NCBI GenBank assembly: GCA_934045075.1
Contig: OW203723.1
Location: 2,496,577 to 2,560,576 of the forward strand
Direction of reading: 5' to 3'
Length of the DNA: 64,000 nt
Origin: Yponomeuta sedellus
Lineage: Eukaryota > Arthropoda > Insecta > Lepidoptera > Yponomeutidae
Below, one piece after another: positions 31,028 through 42,135 of this stretch (positions within the stretch are counted from its first letter, which is position 1; every line of letters begins with the position of its first letter). The notes beneath the pieces are model-generated. The model had not been told where the DNA came from. It worked only from the letters and a program-made list of their open reading frames with translations, and ran no database searches. Made by a program: the position numbers and the translations under genes.

Positions 31028-31190
31028 CATTTTTATTTTTTAATGCACTAACCCGTGCTAAGGACAATTTTAAAAACCTATTTAGAGGCTAAAAATTCCA
31101 CCCATGCCGGGATTCGAGCCATTAGCTCAGTTGGATAGAGCGCTGGCACGAATAGCCAGAGGTCGCGGGTTCGAATCCCGGTATAACAAT
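31028..31190. mobile_element. T1 SINE foldback unit
   Basis: A minus-orientation tail and core start (to GCCGGGATTCGA, about 31119) switches to a plus core, GCCATTAGCTCAGTTGG to GGGTTCGAATCCCGG. Confidence 0.65.
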
Positions 31191-31462
31191 AACTGAAAAT
31201 GGTATAACAATAACTTCCCCACAACACTCTTGGTTTCAAACTAGGATTCCCTGTGCTATGGTAACCAAGCAAGGACGTTATAAACCTGAACTGCGGCCAT
31301 ATGTACAAATATAATGAACGCATGACCTCCGGCATTGTAGATAGATAGATAGAGAACACTTTAACATGTATCTACCATCTATAATATAAAAAAAAATGAA
31401 TTACTAGGGTGACCCGATCGTCTTTTGCTAAAAGTTTGCCATGTTATACTATGTCTGACCAG

Positions 31463-31759
31463 AGTGCTTAGTGCGAGTTTGACAGATCCAATCGAATAAC
31501 TTTACTACCGCGTTAATCGAGCATTGAGTAGTGAGTATGAGTAAGTTAACCGTTCGAACTGGCAAAACGCTGTCACAGTACAACTCGCACTCGCGTTTAT
31601 TCGTGTTCTGGCTGGTAAACGTGTTCACATCTCACCCTTACAACTCGCACTCAGCAATTTTAATTTCCATACTTGTCGCTAGGTGGCGCTTTCTCGATGC
31701 CATACAAATATGAGTTTACGTTAACGCGATCGAGTAGTTAAAAACTCGCACTAAGCACT
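31463..31759 (+). mobile_element. CWG-target MITE, copy 4
   Basis: TIRs intact, flanked by CAG on both sides (31460-31462, 31760-31762). It has lost a few bases near CTCACCCTTAC relative to the other copies. Confidence 0.75.
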
Positions 31760-31762
31760 CAG

Positions 31763-32530
31763 GTGGGTGTGAAGCCTTGTCAACGCATCAACGCTAATGC
31801 AGTGCCATCTTCTTTGCAGGATTTCCTTACTGATCGGCTTCACTTCCCTTGGTTCGTGGCCAATGTATACCGAGTATTCGTATGCGCCGTAGACATACTT
31901 ACAGACTATGTAATTTATATTATTATAATTTATTTACTTTTATTTTATTTTCTTATTTGTATTTCAAGTCCTCTTATTTATTTATTTTCATATGTATTTA
32001 TTGCTGTGTATTACGCCGACGCCTGTGAGTCGCCACAGAGCCTGTGAGACGCACAGGCACTGGCTGAAAATGAGCGCTTTGGGCTAATGTCCTCAGCATA
32101 ATGTTGAGACGGTTTCCATGTGAGACAGTTTTTCTATTACCGAAATGCTTTTTTTAGTAGCGTTGAACGTTTAAAGGATCTCAATACAAATATCTGTGTA
32201 ATTTCCATTTTTATGTACAGCTAACTGACTTTGCAAACTTCGTACCGCCTACAAGTCGATTCTTTGATTTATTTTTAATTTTTCTCTCCGTAAGAACCAT
32301 CCTCGTACTTCAAGGAATATTCTAAAAAAAGAATTAGCGATATCGGTTCAGCTGCTCTCGAGGTTTGCGCTTACCAACACATTTTTATGTTAATCTATAA
32401 ATAAGAATACAAAAGAAACGTTAACTTTTTGCAATATAATCGGTTTTTGATCGCTCAGTTGATTTACTTAGGACTCTTTATTATAAAAGCAATGAAAAGT
32501 AAACATTATTTAATCGTATCATTAAATTTG
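31763..32530. other. Unassigned, possible non-LTR 3' region
   Basis: 31990-32110 has GC-richer text (CGCACAGGCACTGGCTGAAA) like a retrotransposon 3' UTR. No coding gene is recognised. Confidence 0.3.
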
Positions 32531-32532
32531 TT

Positions 32533-32874
32533 ATCAACCCTTGTATGTCCCCACTGCTGGGGCACGGGTCTCTTCCTGCATCGCAGGAAGGTTAGGCCAT
32601 ACTCCACCACGGGGGCCAAGTCCGGGTTGGTGGAGGATTGTATGACAGTGGCGGGCCTTACTGTCAGAAGTTATCAAGCCGCCCTTAAGGCCTCTGACAT
32701 GGCTTAACGACTGCCATTATATGACAGCCGGCACCAGCGGCTTAGCGTGCCTTGCGAAGCACGGAAACGCCGTAGTCACGGGACGCTCTCAAATCCTGTA
32801 CATGACCGCGCCTGTTGTTGCTTAACTCAAGTGATTGATTAACATCACTCGGTTCGCCTAGGCCACGAGCGCTT
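32533..32874 (-). mobile_element. S5-A SINE
   Basis: Complete ends (TATCAACCCTTGTATGTCC to GGCCACGAGCGCTTC) with an internal deletion of the GCTCGGAAAAATGCC block. Confidence 0.75.
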
Positions 32875-33311
32875 CATTATTATTAAATTAATTTATTTCA
32901 TTCATTTTCACCGATTCAACGATCCAGTTCCTCTTGAACGTTAAGTGTAAACACGCAATAATATCTACCAAACGAACCGCGACCTGCAACTACTCTAGTT
33001 AAACAGATGTAATTACAAACTTAATTACGTTTAAACTGGCATCCAAACAGACCCGCCGTATCGAGAAACAGGCCATTTCCGACCCTTAACCCTCCATTTA
33101 AGTAGCAAAATGCTTCGGGGGAATCAACAAGTGTCTTAAATACAAATATAGCACGAGACAATGACAAATAGCGAGGCAATTTGCGACAATATTTTAGCTA
33201 ATAGCGTAGTTGGGTAAATAAACGCTCGTTTTGTGTCGACGGTTCGCGGCACGAGAACTTTTTTGTGTATCTTGGGGAACAGAACTGGTTCATGAAGGAA
33301 TAATTGTTATA
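32875..33311. other. Spacer, no gene seen
   Basis: No recognised repeat or frame. Confidence 0.35.
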
Positions 33312-33506
33312 TTCTTTTTAATGCACTAACCCGTGCTAAGGACAATTATAAAAACCTATTTAGAGGGTAAAAATTCCACCTATGCCGGGATTCGAACCCG
33401 CGACCTCTCGCTATCCGTGCCAGCGCTCTTTCTAACTAAGCTAATGGGTGACTCAACGGCGTCAGTGAAATTTTGAACCTCTTTATTCTTTATATTACGT
33501 ACATAA
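33312..33506 (-). mobile_element. T1 SINE, 5'-truncated
   Basis: 3' end at TTTTTAATGCACTAACCCGT. It continues through the tRNA-like core to the TTTGAACCTCTTT body and then stops. Confidence 0.7.
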
Positions 33507-33554
33507 CAATTGTTAATATTATTTATTTACTTGTTAGGAATAATTGTTATTAAT

Positions 33555-33790
33555 AATAACTCGTGGGCTGGCCATATCTCGCGAAGAGCCGACAACCGAT
33601 GGAGTAAACGTGTTCTTGAGTGGAGACCGCGGTTCGGCAAACTAAGTGTAGGACGCCCTCCCACCAGGTGGGATGACGATCTGCGAGAAACTGCAGGCAG
33701 ATGCTGGATGCGGCAAGCTGAAGACAGGGCGCTATGGCACTCATTAGGGCAGGGCTATGGGCAGTGGACTAACATAGCCTGATGATGATT
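33555..33790 (+). pseudogene. Non-LTR reverse transcriptase C-terminus with 3' tail
   Basis: The frame reads WAGHISRRADNRWSKRVLEW, then VGRPPTRWDDDLRETAGRCW and EDRALWHSLGQGY before a stop. It then has GTGGACTAACATAGCCTGAT and GATGATTATTGATT. This is the end of an RTE-like RT, 5'-truncated. Confidence 0.75.
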
Positions 33791-34114
33791 ATTGATTCTT
33801 TATTGCACAAAAGATAATGTTGATAATGTTTAAAGGTTGACTTAATTAAAATAAATCAAATGTTAAAACGAAATACAATACAAACAAAAAAATACGTTTG
33901 GGCAAAACAACATACACCCTTGAACAAAATAAAAATATGGTGCCAATACAATATTAAAATTAAACAAATAACATTAATAAAACCTAACTGAATAAATCGC
34001 TCCGAGCCACATCCAATCCACAAGTTCCCTTTGCTAATGCTAATTGCGTTTTCTACCAGTCAACCCGCAGGAGGTACAGAAGAAGCAAAAATGGAGGTAG
34101 GCGTTATCGATCGA
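33791..34114. other. A+T-rich spacer
   Basis: No recognised repeat or gene. Confidence 0.35.
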
Positions 34115-34432
34115 TATCAACCCCTGTATGTCCCCACTGCTGGGGCACGGGTCTCTTACTGCATCGCAGGAAGGTTAGCTCATACTCCACCACAGGGGCC
34201 AAGTCCGGGTTGGTGGAGTTATCAAGCCGTCCAAGAGGCCTCTGACATGGTTTAACGACTGCCATGACAGGCACCAACGGCTAACATGCCTTGGGAAGCA
34301 CGGAAGCGCTCAGAAAAAATGCCAATAGCGGTAGTCACGGGACGGTCATTCTGTCTGCACCTGACCGCGCCTGTTGTTGCTTAACTCAAGTGATTGATTC
34401 CAATCACTCGGTTCAGCTAGGCTACAAGCGAT
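34115..34432 (-). mobile_element. S5-A SINE, with deletions
   Basis: Ends as in other copies, but the GATTGTAAGACAGTGGCGGG block and part of the centre are deleted. Confidence 0.65.
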
Positions 34433-35573
34433 TTATATAAACAAATACACAAAGGCAAAGTTAATGTAATATATAAAAATCTCGTGTCACAGTGTTTGTT
34501 ATCCGACTATTGGACTCCCCCAAAACGGCTTTACCGATTTGTGTGATTTTTTTACGTACATTTGGTAGGTCAGAGAATAGGCCGAAGGCTATAATTTATT
34601 TATATTTAAATTTAATTCGGAGATAAAACAGAAACATGCCACTTATTCTAAGCTTAGATCATTAAATTATGTACTAAGCATGCATCCAAAAATACATCTC
34701 ACTAATTACTATATTTTAAGTAAGTTCAAGGTGAGGGCGGGTACTGAGTAATATATTAAGAGTACATCAGTTGCGTAAAAAAGGACAATGGACACGAAAT
34801 GAACATGTGGGGCCCCGAGGCGGCAGTTGACTCTTCTCGCACACCAACAATCCGCCAACAGCCGTTATAAAGCCAACAAGCATATATTAATAAATAAACT
34901 TACAGCTGGCAGCAGACTTTGCCGGACAGCCAGAAGACCACTGGTGTACGAGAAACCGTAGATAAATTAGTGATGGTTGGATTTTTTATTTTATTTTTTC
35001 TCTCTTTTGCGGTGGATGCTCTTTCAACATATGAGAAGATGCGCTTTCAACGATTCAATTAATTGGCAAATCAACGTTTGCGGGTTCAGCTGGAAAAGAA
35101 ATTATATCTAATCAGTAGCATTTTAATGAAATGGCTACCTATTTATACGAATGAGGTTAATGTTATTGCCAATTGCATCAAGTGCATATGCAAAACAGTG
35201 TGTTAAACGCCCACTAAACGCCCTACGATAATAAATCCTTGGACCGGAAAAACACTAAGGTATATGCACTGGTAGCAAGCGTTTTAAAGTTAAAATGTAT
35301 GATAATTTATCGTTGTAACTAGGGATGTAATAACGGAGGGCAATTGTTAGAATAAAGTTATTCAGTGATTTGATTGAAAAACAGATGCGTACTCGTTTTA
35401 CAATGGATCGAATCTAATAACAATCGAATACTACTGTTCACTGCGTTAATAGCGTATTGAAGATTGAAAAATTAGGATGAGAACGGGTGCAATGCGGCCC
35501 GCTTTGAATTGCCCCATTGTTAAATTAAATCCTTGTTTTAAACAGGACGTAAGCATTATTAAATTTCTACTGT
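34433..35573. other. Unassigned sequence, no gene seen
   Basis: 34470-34590 (AAAATCTCGTGTCACAGTGT to GAGAATAGGCCGAAGGC) has a diverged partner at 30635-30740, so it is a shared repeat of unknown class. The rest is unrecognised. Confidence 0.4.
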
Positions 35574-35890
35574 ATTTGCATTGCATTGCTTTGCGTTGCG
35601 TTGCGTTGCGTTGCGTTGCGTTGCGTTGCGTTGCGTTGCGTTGCGTTGCGTTGCGTTGCGTTGCGTTGCGTTGCGTTGCGTTGCGTAGCGTAGCGTCGCT
35701 TCGCTTCGCTTCGCTTCGCTTCGCATCGCATCGCATCGCATCGCATCGCATCGCATCGCATCGCATCGCATCGCATCGCATCGCATCGCATCGCATCGCA
35801 TCGCATCGCATCGCATCGCATCGCATCGCATCTCTTCGCATCGCATCGCATCGCATCGCATCTCATCGCATCGCATCGCATCGCATCGCA
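35574..35890. repeat. Segmented pentanucleotide array (GCATT/GCGTT/GCTTC/GCATC)
   Basis: Period 5 throughout with blocks of TTGCG, then TCGCT, then TCGCA, plus a few TCTCA and TCTCT variants. Long frames on both strands are repeat artefacts. The GCATC unit is the reverse complement of the GATGC block at 8130-8200. Confidence 0.9.
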
Positions 35891-36662
35891 TTGTATAACA
35901 TTAATTACATTTAAAAATCATAGTGGTAGTTCTTTTTTTCTTTTTGTAAAATTATGAACAATTCTGAAGCCTGCAAACCGTAAAAAAAAAATTTTAACGT
36001 GAAATGTTTTTCACTTCGGTAGTAAGGGGCTATGACTTCACCCGTCAACAAGGTGATAGAGTCTCCAACATGATGGTAAAGTTGTAGTACATTTGAAAAC
36101 AACGTTTGTTACAGTAATTTCAACCACCGCGGTACTGCTAAGATACTTGAATTTTTCTGGAGCACGTTCTTAGCCACTTTATACAGCAATATAAGACAGC
36201 AGAGCAGCTATCGTATTCGTCCGTCTTCTCTTCAAACGAATTGCCCTAACTACACTTAAGCTTAGTGAGCCGTGTGCCTAAATCTTCATACGAATAATAC
36301 CATCAAAGCAAAACTTACAAATCCCAAAAGTAAATATTAGAGTGACTTGGCAGAGCAATAATATTCACATTTCTTTGATATGCCAGAGAGGGTTGAGTGC
36401 TCGAGAACAAGCGTATTTGGGACAAGATTTTTCGTTATTGTGCTGAAACAGAATCATAAGAACAATAGATAAAATAGAGTAGAATAGGAATTGTTTACTG
36501 TGCACAATGAAACCTTCACACAAGGTCTTTATAAATAATGTGAAAAAGATTACAGCCTTCCTCAGAATGATAAAGGAAAACATCGTAAAGAATTTATACT
36601 GAGGTCTTATATCGAAGATTAGATTTTGCTTGGGATTTCGTTCGGGTAGATGATGATGAGGT
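35891..36662. other. Spacer, no gene recognised
   Basis: Short frames only; nothing diagnostic. Confidence 0.35.
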
Positions 36663-36935
36663 CGAAGACTTTGGTAAGCGGATCACAGAGTAAAAGTGGA
36701 GATGGGCGGGACACTTAACTAGAAGGGAAGACGGCCGGTGGACCAGGGCAGTATCGGAGTGGTGGCCAAGGGAGGGAAGGAGGTTGGTAGGCAGACCACC
36801 GACACGATGGTCAGACGACATCGTGAGGGTTGCGGGTCAGAGATGGATCAGATTAGCACAGGGACGTGAGGAATGGCGCAGTAAAAAGCAGGCCTATGCC
36901 CAGCAGTGGGTTGGTGTGGGCTGATTATAGATATA
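36663..36935 (+). pseudogene. Non-LTR reverse transcriptase C-terminus
   Basis: The plus strand gives WAGHLTRREDGRWTRAVSEW, then VGRPPTRWSDDIVRVAGQRW and EEWRSKKQAYAQQWVGVG before a stop. A GATTATAGATATAGATAGAC tail follows. It is 5'-truncated and a different family from 33555. Confidence 0.75.
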
Positions 36936-37047
36936 GATAGACAGATGATGATTTCTTTATACAAACTATGACATCTCTTGTCGCCGCTCTGGAATATAAT
37001 CGAACAAAAATCACTCCTTAAAAATCACAACCACGGTAAATCTTAAT

Positions 37048-37399
37048 CATCATCAACCGTTGTGTCCCCACCGAGGGGCACGGGTCTCATCCCTGAGGAA
37101 GGTATAGGCCATACTTCACCCCGTGGGCCAAATCCGTATTGGTAAGGCTTGCAGGACTAGTGGCTGGTCTTACTGTCAGATTTTTAAACCCGCCCTTAGG
37201 CCTCTGACTTGTCTTAACGACTGCCATCTGTCGACGGCAGCCGGCACCAACTGCTCAACGTGCCTTGTGAAGCACGGAACCGCTTCGAAAAACGCTAGTC
37301 ATCGACGATTAAACATCCATGAACTGAACGCGCTCTATGTTCGCGCGCTCTATAACCTTCGTGATCGTTTAAGATCACTCAGCAGCCGGGGCTGCGAGC
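37048..37399 (-). mobile_element. S5-B SINE, full length
   Basis: A CATCATCAACCGTTGTGTCC tail end, a CACCGAGGGGCACGGGTCTC block, and a head ending GATCGTTTAAGATCACTCAG with CAGCCGGGGCTGCGAG. Confidence 0.7.
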
Positions 37400-37431
37400 G
37401 ATTCAAAGCGATAAAAAACGTCATAATATTT

Positions 37432-37693
37432 TAAAAACCTATTTAGAGGCTAAAAATTCCACCCATGCCGGGATTCGAACCCGCGACCTCTGGCTATCCG
37501 TGCCAGCGCTCTTTCTAACTGAGCTAATGGGCGACTCACCGGCATCAGTGAAATTTCGAACCTCTTTACACTATTCTCTGTATTACGTACAGGCAGCGAC
37601 ATCTGGCTGAAGTAAATTGCATCACTTACAGCACTTAAATAGGTTTTTAAAATTGTCCTTAGCACGGGTTAGTGCATTAAAAAATAAAAATAA
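37432..37693. mobile_element. T1 SINE with twin-priming-like inversion
   Basis: The minus segment 37432-37629 (core and body) joins the plus segment 37631-37693 (TAAATAGGTTTTTAAAATTG through the A-rich tail). Both pieces meet at the same T1 position (TAAATAGG), which is the signature of twin priming. Confidence 0.75.
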
Positions 37694-38251
37694 TAGGTAT
37701 ATCATAATATTTAAAAAAAAATCACATCTTGTAGAATCTACTGGTTCTGCGTTGTCTATCAGTCAATCGGGATATAGCACGGTTAATTTAACTGGCGAAA
37801 GAACTATTTGGCTCTCGTTCACACAATATTGACGGCAATAGTTGTCAAGCCCCTTTCAGTGTTATATTAAGACTAAGCGATAACAATGTACCTACTAGGG
37901 GTACATTCTAGGGGCATACATTCATATTATTCGTGACCGTAAAAGCAGCCATACATCTGGCGCATAATCGGAACGAATAATGAGCGTTGGTGGTAGATGC
38001 TGCCACATATTCCAGTCCCTGAGTTATTAGGACACGACAAAAAAGAAGATTTTATGTGGAGCCTAAACCAATCCACAAGAAAATTTAAAACGACCCACGA
38101 TTTGAATTTTTTCCTGTATATCAGTTTTGCGATTAATCACACTATAATAATATAATATTATAAAGGCGAAAGTTTGTTACATCTTCACGTCTAAACGTCT
38201 GGAGCGATTTTAATAAAATTTGGTATGTAGTTTAGTTTAGTTTGGTAAGCG
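37694..38251. other. Spacer, no gene seen
   Basis: No recognised repeat or frame. Confidence 0.35.
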
Positions 38252-38410
38252 TTGCTAGCTCAGTGGGTAGAACCATGGACTGGCAAGCGAGAGCCCCAGG
38301 TTCGATCCCGAGTGCGGGCATGTACCAATGACTTTGTTTAATTTCAAAGTTACGTACATTTGCGAATTTGCAGTCGCAATACCACACGCTAACGGTGAAG
38401 GAATACCACA
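38252..38410 (+). mobile_element. T4 tRNA-derived SINE, 3'-truncated
   Basis: Head TTGCTAGCTCAGTGGGTAGA with B box GGTTCGATCCC, then body to AACGGTGAAGGAATACCAC. The ACCACACGCTAAC segment is duplicated. Confidence 0.65.
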
Positions 38411-38864
38411 CGCTAACTTTTGCAGCAGCAGACACACCACGACATAGTATGTCTTTCTAATAAATATCTGTCGTATTTTCTTTCATTGTTGTTGTCTATT
38501 TGAATCTACCTTTGCGTGTGTGATTATTGCTGTAAATACATATAATATGTATTTTGTCGTCCTTTGTTGTTTGTTTAATTTTTATATAAATGTATATAAA
38601 TTATACATTTCATCATCCGCATTTTTAGGTACCTAAATCTGGGTGTTCTTGAGCTGGTCATTATCAGACTTCCAAATCTTCGGCGGTAGAAAGTGACAGT
38701 GTAATTAAGTACTTAGGTGAAAACCCCATATTTTTATCTAGAATAGAAGCTCTCAAGAACGACATTCAAGCTGATGATCTTCGTAACAATGTCCACCAGT
38801 GAATGAGTTACTGTATGAAAGTATTTTATGAACAAAGTGTAACCTAATAATTATAATAATAATA

Positions 38865-39096
38865 ATAAATATTCATGGACATATTACACAGATCTCGTTA
38901 GCACTATACTAAGTACGACTAAATGACCTGTGTTATAGGTGCTAACTCGACGGTAGCATAACATATAGATAGATAACATCCAAGACCCGAGACAAACTAG
39001 AAAAGCTCGTTTCCTAGTTTGACGCGGCCGGAGATAGAACCCGAGACCTTCGGTTTTACAGTCAGTGTGCCAAACCGCTGCGCCACCGAGGCCGTC
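38865..39096 (-). mobile_element. T2 tRNA-SINE
   Basis: From AATATTCATGGACATATTAC to the head GCTGCGCCACCGAGGCCGTC. It contains the empty MITE site ACACAGATCTCGTTAG. Confidence 0.7.
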
Positions 39097-40741
39097 AAAA
39101 GTTAACTTAATTTTTTTGCCTTAAAATTTTAAGTTCTCAATTTCTATCTCTGAAAGTCTTCATCAGAATATCACCAGATTGCCCTGGGCCAAATTTTTCG
39201 CTATATCTTATGAAAGATATGCATATTACCAATGAATGGGCATCATTACGCCTTATTTGCTGCTGTACAATGAAAAGTTCTCTTCTCCATCTCTGAAAGT
39301 CTTCATCAGATCTTCACCAAGTTAAAATTGGACCAATGGCACGCTACTAACTACTGGCACCTAGTCGAACAAAAAAAAAATTAATCCAAATCGGTTAAGA
39401 TTTGACGAAGATATGCGAAAACATACTTTACTCAGCGGTAGTCAAAAAAAGTAATAAACGCATCGAATTGACAACCTCCGCTTTTTTTAAAGTTCTTTAA
39501 TAAAAAATATACTATAGGCCCGCGTAGTTATTAAAGTCACATTGTCTATTCATTAAAAACCATAAAATAAAAAGTTTCCGAGATTTCAGCTAAAACTGCC
39601 ACTAAAGTGCTAGGTTTTAGATGCTAGGTTCTAAAAATAGTTGTCATTGTGACTAAGATTTTTGATGTTTACCTTTTTAAAAAAACATATTGTAATAGTA
39701 CATTATGATATAAGTGCGGTAAGTTGAAAACTACAGCCGAGGCGATATTACTAGCCCGAGCCATCGGCGAGGGCTATAAGGAAGCAGAGGCTGTAATGTT
39801 CAAAGCGCACGTATGTCATACGACGTTTTATAACGTCGAGTTATAACGTCGTTTTATAACGAGGAAATTAATAAAACTCTGACTTTGTTATCATCCCTAC
39901 TTGACGACATTTTCAAATAAAAACAAAACAATACATCGAAAAGAAAAAGCGCGTGGATTTATTTTTACTTGTCTACAAATAAGCGATGCGCGCGCATCAA
40001 CTTTTTTTTTTAGGCAAAGGTACAAAAACGGCCAGTATTAGTAATAAAGTAACTTAATATTTTTGTGTTTTTGTTACAGATAAATGGTTGTAATTTATTG
40101 TCAAAATTAATTTAATTAAAGAATTAAATGTTTATATGTTATATTTGATTTCCCAAAGTTAATTTTATTCATAAAATATTGACCACTTTCTTGACATAAA
40201 ACCTCTTTGCTAAGATTTTTAAAAGTATCGTTCCTTTTTAGACGGAGTATCTTAAAACTTTATTTAAAAAAAAAACACGTGCCTTTTACATTACATTATC
40301 GCACAAGTACGTACTGAGATACATTACGATATTGAAATTGGTGTAATTACAACCACTTTACGAGCAAATATGTTATAAAATAAGTTATGATTTTTATTGC
40401 ATTGGTGACGTTACTTAGCACCCCCAACGTCTTCACCAATGAATGCCGTTTGATGTCTATTGTACGATTCCGGTTTCCGGCACTGAACATTTGAAAACGT
40501 AAATGATAACGCATAAATGTTCAAGACGCAGAAGAATTTTTCAATGAGACACGATCATTTAAATTGGCTGCCAAAAAATGTCTAGGGAAATTTCAAAATA
40601 CCTATTGAGACAGTATGTGCGACTTAACATCAGCTTTAGTACCGTAACATTCATGGATAGTTTCATACCGGGTGATTGATTATACATTAATACATTTATG
40701 TGCCTGCAGCATTAATACATTTATCTGCCTGCAGTTTTTCG
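39097..40741. other. A+T-rich unassigned sequence
   Basis: No coding gene recognised. Near 39260-39310 the phrase CTGAAAGTCTTCATCAGA repeats an earlier one at 39150. At 39826-39865 there are three TTATAACG phrases in close succession. Otherwise nothing diagnostic. Confidence 0.35.
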
Positions 40742-40870
40742 CATATATTATGCGAAAAACTGCAGGCAGATGCTGGATGCGGCTAGCTGAAGATAGGGCG
40801 CTATGGCGCTCTTTAGGGGAGGGCTATGTCCAGCAGTGGACTGGTATAGCCTGACGACGACGACGACATT
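40742..40870 (+). pseudogene. Non-LTR RT end with tail
   Basis: The frame reads RKTAGRCWMRLAEDRALWRS then LGEGYVQQWTGIA and a stop. (GAC)n follows after AGTGGACTGGTATAGCCT. Same family as 33555-33790. Confidence 0.7.
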
Positions 40871-41039
40871 TAGGATGGGTATGGGGATGTATTAGCAAAG
40901 AGCAAAATCCACCTCTCCACCGACTCGCTTAACTCCCAGGGGGAACAGCCATTACCGTTGTAGTTTATTTATCTACAAGAACAAGAACACAGGATAAAGG
41001 AAGAAAGATTCACAAAACAAATATAATTATGTGAAGTCC
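40871..41039. other. Spacer
   Basis: No recognised feature. Confidence 0.3.
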
Positions 41040-41215
41040 CAGGTGGACATACACCGACTTTGAATAGGGGATGTGTTAGCACAGGGCAAGATAAAAGTAT
41101 CCGAGACCGGCGTGCGTGCACGCAAGACTAACAAACGTTGATAGAGCGAAGGTAATCTGTCTGGATCGTGGCAAGTGGCAATCTCTGGTCTCTGCCTACC
41201 CCTCTCGGATGGCAC
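41040..41215 (+). mobile_element. Non-LTR 3' fragment
   Basis: CAGGTGGACATACACCGACT, GCGTGCGTGCACGCAAGAC and TGGTCTCTGCCTACCCC match 14340-14516, with frameshifts. A T5 SINE interrupts its end; the CCCCTCTCGGAT phrase recurs on both sides (41208, 41520), suggesting a TSD. Confidence 0.6.
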
Positions 41216-41460
41216 AAGCGGTGGTAGCGGAGCGGTGTAGAACGCCGGCTTCTCAATCGGGAGGTCGTGGGTTCGAACCCCGGCATGAATCAACGACTTT
41301 GTTTTCTAAGTTATGTACATTTGTGAAATTATAGTAGCAATACTACTCGCTGACGGTGAAGGAAAACATCGTAAGGAAACCCGAGTGTCTGAGGTGTTAG
41401 CGTACCTCAGCGCTTGCAACGTACAATGGCCCAACTATGAGGCTAAGTGCGGAAATCTCA
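41216..41460 (+). mobile_element. T5 tRNA-derived SINE
   Basis: Head AGCGGTGGTAGCGGAGCGG with B box GGTTCGAACCCC. Body TTTTCTAAGTTATGTACATT, GAAGGAAAACATCGTAAGGA and CTCAGCGCTTGCAACG, ending AAATCTCAGGTGTAACTAAC. Confidence 0.7.
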
Positions 41461-41464
41461 GGTG

Positions 41465-41520
<56 letters not shown>
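41461..41520. repeat. (AACT)n microsatellite as T5 tail
   Basis: About 15 uninterrupted AACT units directly after the T5 body, ending where the interrupted CCCTCTCGGAT target resumes. Confidence 0.85.
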
Positions 41521-42072
41521 CCCTCTCGGATACAGGCGTGAGGTTATGTTATCGTCGGTATAAAGGTAAAATTCAGTAACTGCAAATGAGCCTAATCGTA
41601 GAAACTGCGCTAGTGTGAATTTGAGATACTAAATGTAATATTTAGCACAGAAATAAAAACGCTCACCCATCGTTATTTTTTTTTTTGAGTATACTAGATA
41701 GTGTTATTTTTGGACAAAAATAATTATCAGTATATAAATAAAAAAATGGAAAAGCAGTTAGTGAGTTTTACCTTTATACCGACGTTATGTAACATAATAT
41801 TATATGGGGTAATTATTTGATAGTTCCAACTCCGCATCAAAAGACAAACATATTAAGAAACCGGCATTAGTATTTTGGTAATGGTAATACCTATTTATAA
41901 TTAATTGTTTTGCGTACAGATCAAAAGCGAGCGGCTGCTAGGATACTATTTATTATTTCGGAAATTAATCTTCTCTGAGCGGTTAGAAGCGGAACAGTAA
42001 GGTGACTGATATAAGTTGTGATACACCAATTATACTTTATCTTTGTAAATATTTTATGTTAGTTTTTTCTCT
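41521..42072. other. Spacer, no gene seen
   Basis: No recognised coding or repeat feature beyond the resumed non-LTR tail in its first 30 bases. Confidence 0.3.
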
Positions 42073-42135
42073 GTGTACAAAGAATATTCTTGCCTTATGT
42101 TATCTTAGATGGATAGAATATTCTTTATTGTACAC
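42073..42135. other. Inverted repeat around GAATATTC
   Basis: GTGTACAAAGAATATTC and GAATATTCTTTATTGTACAC are inverted copies with small differences. Similar TGTACAATAA-AATATTCT phrases occur singly at 28022 and 60672. Confidence 0.5.

Noticed and set aside
35446..35914. Frames over 100 codons in several phases
   Set aside because: A period-5 array lacking stops in every phase gives such frames automatically.
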